A model generated the notes under the pieces. That model was not told the DNA's origin. It ran no database searches and was given only the letters and a program-made list of their open reading frames with translations. Source: Hyaloperonospora brassicae (Eukaryota > Oomycota > Peronosporomycetes > Peronosporales > Peronosporaceae). Taken from it: 64,000 nucleotides of DNA. Of the stretch, positions 10,302 through 18,870 are shown one piece after another. Where the stretch lies: contig CANTFL010000267.1 in assembly GCA_947650285.1 (NCBI GenBank), forward strand, positions 62,001 to 126,000. Reading direction: 5' to 3'. Position 1 is the stretch's first letter. Every line of letters starts with the position of its first letter. Made by a program: the position numbers and the translations under genes.

Positions 10302-12489
10302 TTGACGAAAGTTGCTCCAGATACACAATCATTGTGTGTCTCTGCACCTGGTGATGACGTTTCGCTCATCACCTTGAAGTTGGAAGCGACAAATGATTTG
10401 TCGCTTCGTGCCCTAGTAGACTGTGGGGCGTCGAACAATTTTGTTCGTCGCCAGTCACTAGAGGGTCGTAGGCTCAAGTTCGTTGAGCGCGACATTCCCC
10501 CTCACAAGGATGACGGTGCGCCTTGCAACAGGCGCATCGATTACCGTTGAGAAACGTGTAGTCGGAATCCACTACACGTTAGAGGGCGAACAGTACGATG
10601 ATGACTTCATCGTACTAGATCTGGATGACAAATTTGATGTCATCCTGGGATTACCTTGGCTCAGAAAACACGAGCCAAGGGTGAGCTGGCAGCATCGATC
10701 CGTGAAGATGCCTGCTGCTTGTTCATCAGATGGCCATCTGATGAACATCTTGGAGCGTCCACAAGCGTGTGGATGTTCTGCGAGTGAGTGCAATGGCCTC
10801 ACTTGCGGTACGGTCGTTAGCACGACTGCACAAGATCACAGTGTAGTTGATCACTACACTGTGGATCAAGCTCCCGGCGGCTGTACAGAAGTACAGGCTG
10901 CGCCAAAGGTCCACCACTCGAATAAGTCGAGTGGACCGGGACATGGATGCATGCCTAGCGGGCAGCATCTTAGAAGAAAGAAGTCTGTTGCCCCCAAGGG
11001 GCAACATGAAAATCCTAGGTCGACTGGAGAGTCGACCGTAGAGGATCGGTTCCTGACTGTGGTTGCACAGCCACAGTCGGAAGACGTCGAGGGAATAAGT
11101 CCCCACGTACTTGAAGAAGGAATTCCTCAAGAGTCGCTTGCTGAGGGATTAGGCCCTCAGCAACCTGTGGAAGCAAGTTCCCAGGAAGAAACCGAGACGT
11201 TGAATGTCTTGGTTAATGACGGATCAAGCGTAGGCGCTTATACGCTTGATCTGATTGTGCCTCCGAAGTTGACTTCGGCGATAGCTCAGTTGCCAACGCT
11301 AGAACCGAAACGGTTCTTGCGTGATCTGCGTAGTGGCAAAGTCAAGCAGATCTGCATACTCGTCACAGAGGACGAGTATGTGACCGACATTCGGTCGGCA
11401 ACAGTATTTGCTGAGAACGAACGGGTTCTCAGCAGCTCATCGATGGACGAAAGTGCCCTCGATGAGAAGACTAGGATTGAGCGATACGCGTCCCAATTCT
11501 GGGAGTCACTTCAGGCAAATCCTTTGTATAAGGATTTGATCGAATTCAGGGATGTGTTCCCTGAATCCGTACCTTGCGAGTTGCCTAAGGACAAAGGCAC
11601 TCGACACGAGATCGAGCTCAAGCCGGGCTCGAAGTACTGTGTCATGAAGCAGTGGCCACTGCCTCGTGAACAAGTACTAGCGATCGACAAGTTCTTTGCC
11701 GATCGCTTAGCAGCGGGCCATGTGAGGGAATCAACATCCCCTCACAGCTCTCCGACCTTCTGTGTGCGAAAGGCCACAGGAGGGTGGCGGATAGTGCACG
11801 CATTCAACAAGTTGAATGCTGCAACGGTACCGGCTCAGACGCCGATACCGAGGAAGGACGTAATCATAGATGGTATGTCAAAGAGTACCATCTTTTCGTC
11901 CATGGATCTGATGGATGGATTCTATCAGATCCTGATGCGTGAACGGGACGTCCCGTTCACGGCAGTGAGTACCCCCAGCGGGATGCTGTGGGAGTGGCTA
12001 GTGATGCCACAGGGGCTGAGTAATGCCCCTGCAACATTCAACAGATGTGTAACAAATCTGTTGAGACCGGTGCGAGACTTCGAACCGAGTTACTTCGACG
12101 ATGTGTTCGTCCATAGCCGGGCTATGGACGGAAAGACGGACGTTGAAGTTCACAGAACTCAAGTTCGTCAGGTTCTTCAACTTATGCGCAAGCACAAGTT
12201 GTACGTTAACCTCAAGAAGTGTATATTCGCGGCTAGCGAAATACCACTTCTTGGGTGCATCGTGGGTAAACACGGCGTACGCCCTGATCCCGAAAAGATC
12301 AAGGCGATCACCGACTGGCCAGTGCCAGTCGATGTCAAGGGACTAAGGAAGTTCCTTGGTCTTGCGGCGTACTTGCACAAGTACTCGCGCAACTACGCCG
12401 AGATGACTGTTCATCTTTCTTGCTTGCTCAAGAAAAATGTCAAGTGGTCATGGAACGCTGAGTGCCAGCGTTCCTTTGAAGGTATCTAG
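10302..12489 (+). pseudogene. Element A protease and reverse transcriptase
   Basis: The protease active site ALVDCGASNNFVR (D-C-G-A form) is in the frame starting at 10302. A frameshift near 10483-10530 moves to the long open frame 10483-12489 (668 codons), with the protease strand FDVILGLPWLRKHEP. A linker of about 250 residues then leads to the RT: FRDVFPESVPCELP, SPHSSPTFCVRKATGGWRIV, IFSSMDLMDGFYQI, LVMPQGLSNAPATFN, catalytic SYFDDVFVHS and PLLGCIVGKHGVRPDPEKI. The RT domain looks chemically intact. The frame ends at TAG 12487-12489, where related elements appear to have Lys, and RNase H follows in frame. The sequence is packed with perfect hairpins. Confidence 0.9.
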
Positions 12490-13137
12490 CGGAGCTTGAT
12501 GCAATCGCCGATCTTGGCGATTGCAGATCAGGACAGACCATTTCATGTGGTCTGTGACGCCAGCGATTTCGCAATCGGCTGTACGTTAATGCAGTTCGAT
12601 GCAGATGGCGCGGAGCGCGTCATCTGTTATCAGTCGTGTCAGCTGCAAGCAGCTGAGCAGAATTAACCAGTGCATGACAAGGAACTCCTTGCCATGAAAT
12701 ACGCACTGGCTAAGTTTCGCGTCTATCTCTTGGAAGATAGACCGTTTGTTGTCTACACGGACCATGCGTCATTACGCACGGCCGTAAACAGCCCACACCT
12801 CTCGCAAAGAATGGCGAGGTGGCTGTCTTTCTTCGCGGAGTATAACTTCTCCGTGGAGTATAAACCGGGACGACTCAATGTCGTCGCGGATGCACTTTCG
12901 CGCCGGCCCGATTTCGAGCCGGACGCACAATCCAACAGTGAGGATAAGCCCACTGTTGCGACACTGTCAGTCAGTGTCCCGTCGTCAAGTTTACTTGACG
13001 ACGTACGATGGGCATACGCGGAAGATAAGGATCTTCTATGATTGATGGATCATCTGGTGAATCCATCCAGTAAATTCATGAGGAATTTACCAGCTTTGTA
13101 CCGGTTCTCATCGGATCGGTAAGCGACACGCAACGGG
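12490..13137 (+). pseudogene. Element A RNase H domain
   Basis: In frame after the RT: FHVVCDASDFAIG (first Asp), then TAA at 12664-12666, VHDKELLAMKYALAKFRVYL (Glu helix), VVYTDHASLRTA (Asp), HLSQRMARWLSFFAEYNFSV and LNVVADALSRRPDFEP (final Asp). Further stops are TGA at 13039-13041 and TAA near 13120. All are single-base nonsense changes and the frame itself is kept, a different lesion type from the frameshifts in gag and integrase. The domain joins a linker to the integrase. Confidence 0.88.
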
Positions 13138-14515
13138 TTGCTGTATGATACAGATGTTGCCGACGACACGCCTCGTGTCGTCGTACCCGCTCATCTTGAT
13201 TTGCGATTACGCATCATGTACGAGTGTCACGATGCCCCAACAGGCGGGCATCGTGGTAGAGAAAAGACTTACCTAACGGTAAGTCGTGACTTTTACTGGC
13301 CACGCCAGTATCAGTTTGTCCGCAAGTACATACGTGCTTGCGAGGTTTGTCAACGGGTGAAGCCTAGTCCTTCATCCCGTGCGCCGTTGCAGCCTCTGCC
13401 TGTTCCGACAGAGTGCTGGCAGTCCGTTTCAATGGACTTCGTCTTCGGGTTTCCCGAAGACGCTCACAAGAATAATGGTATTCTTGTGTTTGTAGACCGA
13501 TTCAGCAAGATGGTCCATCTTGCTGCTGTCCCTGAGTCAATCAAGGCTCAAGGTTGTGCTCGTGTCTTTCTCGACACGGTCTTTAGACTCCACGGGTTAC
13601 CCCGTGAACTCGTATCCGACCTTGACCCTCGGTTCACGGCGGAAGTTTGGCAAACCGTGTTCCGTACTCTCGGAACACGATTGAAGATGTCCACTTCTGA
13701 CCATCCAGAAACAGATGGTCAGACGGAACGTGCAACCGTGTCCTCGAAGAGATTCTTCGAGGATATGTCCACTCGTTTCCGAGTTGGAGCGAATTCCTAC
13801 CCATGGTGGAATTCGCCATCAATAATTCGGTGCATGCTTCCACACAGCACACACCGTTTTACGTGAATGGCCTACGCCATCCACGTGTACCCACCCTTCT
13901 AGAGTGTGACTCTTGGATAAGGGGGGAGGGACTCGCTCGAGCAACAACCGTTTTGGCTCTTGCTCATCACGTGTCGACGCAAACGTCGTCACGTATGATG
14001 CCGATGTCGATCAAGTCGACATCGATGAAGAAGATCATCTCAATAATAGCGGCGACGCTACTATTGACTCGGATGATGATGACGATGCTGGTATATTCAG
14101 CATCGTCGAAGATTATGCCAGCGAGGAAGAAGACAATCTCGCTGAAGAAGAGAACAATCTCTTAGCAGTGCGCACGAAGCGCACTGAAAGAAAAAACAAA
14201 GAGTCAGCAGAGAACTTCCTGCTGACTCGAGAAGCAGTTGTACTTTTCGTTTAAGACTCCATCGCAAATGCGGTGGACCTTCAGAAACGGAACGCAGACA
14301 AGAATTAAGAGCAAATGTTCTTTCATTTAAGGTTAACGACCTAGTACTACTGTCTACGGTAAACCTACCTCGACACGCAGTCACTAGTGTTGGCAGTAGT
14401 AAACTACTGCCGAAATACATCGGGCCATTTCGAGTGTTGCATCGCAAGGGAAATGCATACACGATCGAATTGCCACGTAAGATGCGCACGCATCCTACGT
14501 TTTACGTAGGGAGGC
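13138..14515 (+). pseudogene. Element A integrase
   Basis: HHCC zinc domain (YECHDAPTGGHRGREKTYL, then CEVCQRVK), catalytic core with VSMDFVFGFP (Asp), LVSDLDPRFTAEVWQ (Asp) and SDHPETDGQTERA (Glu). One A is missing near 13730, shifting the frame; the continuation MVEFAINNSVHASTQHTPFY is in the next frame (13803 on). A poly-G slip near 13920 shifts again into a very acidic linker (DIDEEDHLNNSGDATIDSDD, 14025-14150). After a TAA near 14252 and another shift near 14300, the C-terminal region reads VNDLVLLSTVNLPRH and ends THPTFYVGRLRPY at about 14516. Confidence 0.88.
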
Positions 14516-15143
14516 TCAGGCCGTACTGTCAGTACGAGCCTTCTTATTCCGGTGAATATAGCCCCCACTTTCAAGAACATCCATCAAGTTCTTGCGTTTG
14601 CGCTCCAGACGATCCGTCTGGTCGCGCAGATATGATACCTCGGAACTTAACCGAGATATCTCCCCGCGAGCTGTCGCCAGCTCGCCGAATAGGGAGCAGA
14701 CATCCCGCTCGACCTGAAGCTGCGCCGTGGCATAATCGGCGCGATACCTCGCCCGATCAGCCTCGTGATCCTTGCGGTTCTTCCGCACAATATCTGTCAA
14801 AGCGTAGCGCCGGTCGCGCTCGTGCTTCAAGTCATCGCGCAATTCATCGATTGCGCGATCCATCTCGTAAGGGTCGAGATGATGGGCCTGGGGCTCTGGA
14901 GGAGGTCTTTCCTCCTCTACCACATCCTTTGGTGGATGCTCACGGTGATCAACGCTTTCTAGTGGAGCGTATCTTGAATTACCGTGATGATCAGGATCAA
15001 GGACGAGCTACCTCGTCCAGTGGCGGGGGTATTCACCCTCTTGGAACAGCTGGGTGCCCCGCTCTCAGCTGTTGATGGATGTTGAAGGTCTCGTCCGCCA
15101 GTATGACGAGACCCATCCGATGAGTTCTCGGGCTCATCATTAA
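14516..15143 (+). pseudogene. Element A pol C-terminal tail with chromodomain
   Basis: A Pro/Ser/Arg-rich spacer follows the integrase end, then a chromodomain: RFLVERILNYRDDQDQG in the frame of 14434-15075 and, after one missing base near 14985-15005, SYLVQWRGYSP, SWVPRSQLLMDVEGLV and RQYDETHP in the next frame, ending at TAA 15141-15143. Apart from that indel the domain is well preserved. The whole segment is also covered on the opposite strand by the C-terminal half of the antisense ORF, so about 628 bp appear to have coded on both strands. Confidence 0.85.
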
Positions 15144-16122
15144 ACACGCGCCCTAGGCGCTTGTAGACGGATTGCAAGTTTGCAATCGCGTCACGCATCT
15201 CCTCCGAGAGATGTGCCCTTCCCCAGGGCGAATTTAGGGAGTACACATCCCTATGTGCACGCTGCGAGTTGTCAACACAACTCGCACAAGGGTCTCCCCA
15301 TGTGAGGAAAGGAATGCCTGCCTCACTCGATAAACAATGCAACCGGTACCTAGCACCGGTTGGCGTTCGCCGTTCGAACCTGAGGCGTGTTGCCTCAAGT
15401 TTCTTGAGCCACCCTTCTCAACCAAAATTCTTTACGTTTTGGACGAACGCGTTCCACGCAGCCAAAAGCGATGTTTTGTCACGCTTTTGGTTGCTGTTGT
15501 ACCATCGATGTCTAAGAAAGACATCGAGATAAAAATCTTCTTCAGCGCGAAAGTTCTTTGCGCTGGAACTCAAGCCGTGAAGCTCGGTTGCATCGAATAA
15601 GGGTATTCGATGGTGTTGGCCTGTCTCGTGAGACAGGCTATTGATGAGTTGTTCGGGCAAACGCCACGGCTTCAACTCATCACGCTTTACAGTGGTACCC
15701 TTGTCGGTACCACGACTCCCAGATTGACGACGGCTCGCGCCATCGTCATCACACTCGTGCGAAGACGCACGAGCAGGCGGTGGTGAAGAATAGAACTCCC
15801 CACCCTGATCATCATCATCATCACTGCCGAACAGACTGTGATGCAAATCACGAGTCCGTTCGTTCGGCAGTGGTCTTGGCGAATACTGAGGCGTCGCCGG
15901 TGAGCGAGACGCCTCTTTAGCATTGCCCGAGTCAGGCACGTCTGACTCGCCAGAGTAGATGACCTCTACACCAGGGTCATCGTGCGCACGCGGTGTGATA
16001 CCGCGTGCACCTGCAGCACCTGTTGCTGCAGGCGAAGAAGGGGCGGCAGACGACGAAGCGTCTGCCGCAGAGGCTTGCACAGCACCAGGCTGTGTGGGTC
16101 TTGAGTCACCTCGCATAGACAT
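14516..16122 (-). pseudogene. Antisense ORF of element A (about 535 aa, two lesions), function unknown
   Basis: Reads from 16122 on the minus strand, 131 bp inside the 3' LTR; its ATG lies in the loop of a perfect 11-bp hairpin (16108-16118 with 16128-16138). N-terminal third: low-complexity Ala/Ser/Pro/Gly, then acidic (LFGSDDDDDQGGEFYSSPPP). Middle: a folded-looking basic/aromatic region (KPWRLPEQLINSLSHE, EEDFYLDVFLRHRWYNS, LLAAWNAFVQNVKNFG). After one TGA (15420-15418) the frame simply goes on (EGWLKKLEATRLRFERR, GIPFLTWGDPCASCVDNSQ). C-terminal part (14923-14516): long coiled coil rich in Arg/Glu/Asp. One missing base near 14985-15005 separates the last two parts, and restoring it gives exactly 536 codons. 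I do not recognise the family. Similar hypothetical proteins may exist in Phytophthora, but I cannot check. Confidence 0.75.
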
Positions 16123-16240
16123 GTTAACTATGCGAGGTCAAGCGGAAAGTGAATGGAACGGACCCAACAAGTGCTCCCAGTCCCAATGGTGGCCAACGGG
16201 TGGCCTCCATGTTTTCGATAGTCACACAGTGACTATCAGT

Positions 16241-16252
16241 TAAGGGGGGTGA
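16241..16252 (+). promoter_or_regulatory. Element A polypurine tract
   Basis: TAAGGGGGGTGA lies directly before the 3' LTR, the expected position of the RNase H-resistant primer for second-strand synthesis. Confidence 0.75.
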
Positions 16253-16642
16253 TGTAACGGGGCAGCCCGTTACATGAAATTGTCACTTTAAGGAAAGTGA
16301 CAATAAAGAATATAAAGATGGATATTCTTTTAACAATATCACCAAAGTGGTGATATTGAAGGTTCGACCAAAGGGTCTGTTCATTGGTTGATATCGTGAT
16401 GATATCAACCCACCAATCGCCGCAAGACGCGCGCAATGAGTGGTGACGAGACGTCACCATACATGCAGTTATATTAGTATAATTGAATTAAGTCAAACGA
16501 AGAGACAGTAGTTTAAAGACTTAATTTATTAATATAACAGTTCTACTTTTACCCTACCTACGCTTCCTCGCTTGCCACGTGTACGTCTGTCGGGGCACTC
16601 AAAACCCTTGCGTTAAGTTACGCAAGGGTGTGCCCCGTTACA
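16253..16642 (+). repeat. Element A 3' LTR
   Basis: 390-bp partner of the 5' LTR with the same serial hairpins. It is preceded by a purine tract and followed by the target duplication ACTCC. It is also the natural place for a promoter driving the antisense ORF that begins 131 bp inside it. Confidence 0.95.
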
Positions 16643-17695
16643 ACTCCCCCCGGGTGGGAGCTTGTCTAGTAACATGTTCCTTATTGGTATACCAAAGACG
16701 TTGGATACCCACGGTGAGTTTGAGACTTCGACCCAGCCTTACTTAAGGTTCTCTTTCACGAAGGACTCGAGCGCTGCTTGCTCCGTCTTGGAAAGACGAA
16801 AGGGGACTCGAGAGCTGGGAATGGCATCCGGTTTCATCTCAACATCGAACTGCACAGCACGTGTAGGCGGGAGACCATCAGGAAGCTTTTCTGGAAAAAC
16901 ATCGCTATATTTTAAAATAAGATCATAAACCCATGCAGGGATGATATCACTTGTGGTAGCAGGGGATACCTTTACCATGTAAATCTCGGCGTATTCGTTT
17001 CTTCGCACATACATTGGTCGCGAAGGTCCACTTCGTTCAGGGCTTTGATCATTCTGATCTGGCTGGGCCAATAAGTTATCGTTCACGCCATCAAAGTTAG
17101 CGTGATCCTTATGGTGTAGAATTTTTCCGGAGCTCCAGTCCACCTGCGGGGCGTAATCGCGAAACCACGGAAGCCGAAAAATGACGTCCTGATCAGCATC
17201 CAAGGGACTCTCCGTAAATATCATGTGAGCAAATTCTATGTCACTCATTCGAACAGTTGCTTCGGCTGTCGACAACTCTGATGGCGGAGTTAGAGAACCA
17301 TCGAATCTATTCAGCTGGCCCCGATGTTTACTGGTGACTCGTGACGCAAGGCCTGGACGAATCACGTTGGTCGAAGCTCCACAATCCAATAAGATTGTCA
17401 CTTGCTTACTACCAACCATACCGCGTTTACGCAGCAAAGTTGGCTGTTGATCGACCACGTGAACTCCAACAGCGTTGGTAGTGTATTGATCGAACATAAT
17501 CCCACTTTCATCTTCTTCTTTCGTCTCTTGCACACTATCAATGATGCCGATTCCCCCATCCGGTCGCGATGAGCTCCGTTTTCGTGGCCTCGTCGGACAT
17601 TCTGCGGGTCGATGTCCTGGCTGTTTACAATAGAAGCACAATTTGCGCTGGAAGCATTCTTTCTTAGACACCACTTGCACATTATCAATTTCCAT
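16643..17695 (-). pseudogene. Element O zinc knuckle, retropepsin and start of RT
   Basis: Open frame of 318 codons. It begins with a CCHC knuckle (CFYCKQPGHRPAEC, about residues 20-33), which packages RNA. The aspartic protease follows: active site ILLDCGASTNVI (a D-C-G-A form, about residues 102-113) and the C-terminal strand DQDVIFRLPWF. After that comes the pol linker FPEKLPDGLPPTRAVQFDVE that precedes Gypsy RT. The ORF ends at 16739 with a stop, but RT-like sequence (GWVEVSNSPWVSNVFGIP) continues in frame to the border of element A at 16643 and resumes at 8660. It is a pseudogene because of the stop and the 8-kb insertion. Confidence 0.85.
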
Positions 17696-17737
17696 AGGCT
17701 CTGAACGGGCATCTTCGAAGCGCGAACGCGGCCTTAT

Positions 17738-18475
17738 TTATTGTCTACGAAACGGCTGCGCGCGTCTGGCGTTCCCGACGCCAAAATGAGATCGCCCGAA
17801 GTCATAAGGAACACTGATCGCTTGGCTTAACGATGAGCATCGTCTATACCCGACTTCGGCGCGAGTTTGGTGCTTTAATCCCTGAGTGAAATAGAAAATG
17901 GAGTCGACATCACTCATATTTCGGACCTGAATCATCAGCTGTCGAAAGCGATTGACGAAATCCCCAAGGTCCCGGCATTGAGCCTGATCCAGGTTTTTAA
18001 GCTGGTCACGGAGACGAATCTGAAGGTCTGGCGGTACGAACTGTTGCTCCAGATGAAAAAAGAGCTCTACCACAGTCGTGATCCTGCTTCGTGACCACAC
18101 AAACCATTCTGCTGCAGTGCCTACGAGCATGCTTCATATGGATGGAGTGATTGTAGGCACTGCAGCTGAATGATTTGTGTGGTCAAGAAGCAGGATCACG
18201 ACTGTGGATGAGCTCTTTTTTCATGATGTAGCTGCCATCGTCGCGCACTTCCAATTGACACGCCTCACGGTAAGGTACTGCTGTACTTGTTCTTTAAAAC
18301 GCACAAACGATTCTTGTACTTGCCCTCCATATCGGGGAGCCTTCACTGCGTCCAAACGTAAGTCCTTAAGTGTTGTAGCCTCAGCCATCTTTCTCATCAT
18401 TTCTTGTTGCTGCGACATCATCGCTAACATGCTTTGCATGAGCTCCGCATTTGACGGCCCGCTCATGGCGTCCAC
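17738..18475 (-). pseudogene. Element O gag, disrupted by an inverted duplication
   Basis: Gag forms the particle that packages element RNA. The N-terminal piece (18475-18221) opens MDAMSGPSNAELMQSMLAMM followed by a Gln/Met-rich helix and ends early. The main capsid region (18130-17738) reads GTAAEWFVWSRS, FVPPDLQIRLRDQLKNL, DLGDFVNRFRQLMIQVRNMS and YFTQGLKHQTRAEV, typical of Gypsy gag. Between them, about 70 bp of the capsid sequence is duplicated in inverted orientation (see 18053-18225) and breaks the reading frame. The zinc knuckle lies in the next ORF downstream. Confidence 0.8.
18053..18225. repeat. Long inverted repeat inside element O gag
   Basis: Left arm 18053-18124 and right arm 18153-18225 are reverse complements with about six mismatches over roughly 72 bp, separated by a 28-nt spacer. 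The left arm is true gag sequence, and the right arm is an inverted copy. The plus-strand ORF over the right arm spells WSRSRITTVDELFFH, the gag segment in the wrong orientation. Confidence 0.9.
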
Positions 18476-18546
18476 AAACTTCGCACAGCTTTTAGCAGTC
18501 AGATCGGGGTCGGGTCGGGTTCAGGGTCTGCGTGTGGGTCTTCAGA

Positions 18547-18562
18547 CCAACAAGTGCTCCCA
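18547..18562 (-). promoter_or_regulatory. Element O primer-binding site
   Basis: Two bases inside the 5' LTR end, the minus strand reads TGGGAGCACTTGTTGG. Its complement ends in AGTGCT-C-CCA, as expected for a tRNA 3' end, so it is the likely primer site for minus-strand DNA synthesis. Element A uses a similar site (TGGTAGCACTTTG). Confidence 0.7.
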
Positions 18563-18564
18563 GA

Positions 18565-18870
18565 TGTGGTGCCTGGGATGTAATGCGTGATGGAGAATAC
18601 AAAAGTGATTGCATTAGGTCCTTAGTTCACACGCAAGCTGCTACTCCAAGCCTTCTGGATTCCATGCATAATTCTTTCTCGATTTCAACTGGGACTAAAC
18701 TCGATGGATCGCACAACGTGCTCTTATACGGTCGGTCCGCAACCATTCTGGAGCGGGATTGTACAACGTGCGCGTAGACAAAGTAAAGCGCAATCCTTCT
18801 GGAGCGGGATTGCACACCGTGCGCGTAAACGACGTCGAAAGCCATTCTGGAACGAGCGCCTTGTGCTACA
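18565..18870 (-). repeat. Element O 5' LTR
   Basis: 306-bp partner of 5437-5742. As the upstream LTR of a minus-strand element it would hold the promoter. It carries the same internal near-duplicate (18749-18762 and 18799-18812). Confidence 0.93.

Larger units (their letters stand above)
8661..16642 (+). mobile_element. Element A: hairpin-rich Ty3/Gypsy chromovirus with antisense ORF
   Basis: Complete LTR retrotransposon (7982 bp) on the plus strand, inserted in the RT of element O. LTRs are 8661-9051 and 16253-16642; the target duplication ACTCC is perfect (8656-8660, 16643-16647). Order: LTR, primer site, gag, protease, RT, RNase H, integrase, chromodomain, antisense ORF, purine tract, LTR. 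The polyprotein family is common in Phytophthora. It has at least five in-frame stops and about six frameshifts, so this copy is not autonomous. Unlike element O, the whole sequence is tiled with short perfect inverted repeats. Confidence 0.95.
5437..18870 (-). mobile_element. Element O: Ty3/Gypsy chromovirus inserted in the LINE
   Basis: A full LTR retrotransposon on the minus strand: LTRs at 18565-18870 and 5437-5742 (306 bp each, starting TG and ending CA, differing at two visible positions), a primer-binding site just inside the first LTR, gag, zinc knuckle, protease, RT, RNase H, integrase, chromodomain and a purine tract before the last LTR. Flanks ACCTG (5432-5436) and ACCTA (18871-18875) look like a 5-bp target duplication with one change. 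The element is interrupted within its RT by element A (8661-16642). Near-identical LTRs imply recent insertion, yet stops and a gag rearrangement are already present. Confidence 0.93.

Noticed and set aside
10046..11130. Minus-strand ORFs of 130-150 codons opposite gag and protease of element A (10046-10495, 10726-11130)
   Set aside because: They do not join into one frame, show no ordered composition and cover well-identified sense domains. The dense hairpins make both strands look alike, so open antisense frames are expected. The 14516-16122 ORF differs in length, continuity and its shared indel.
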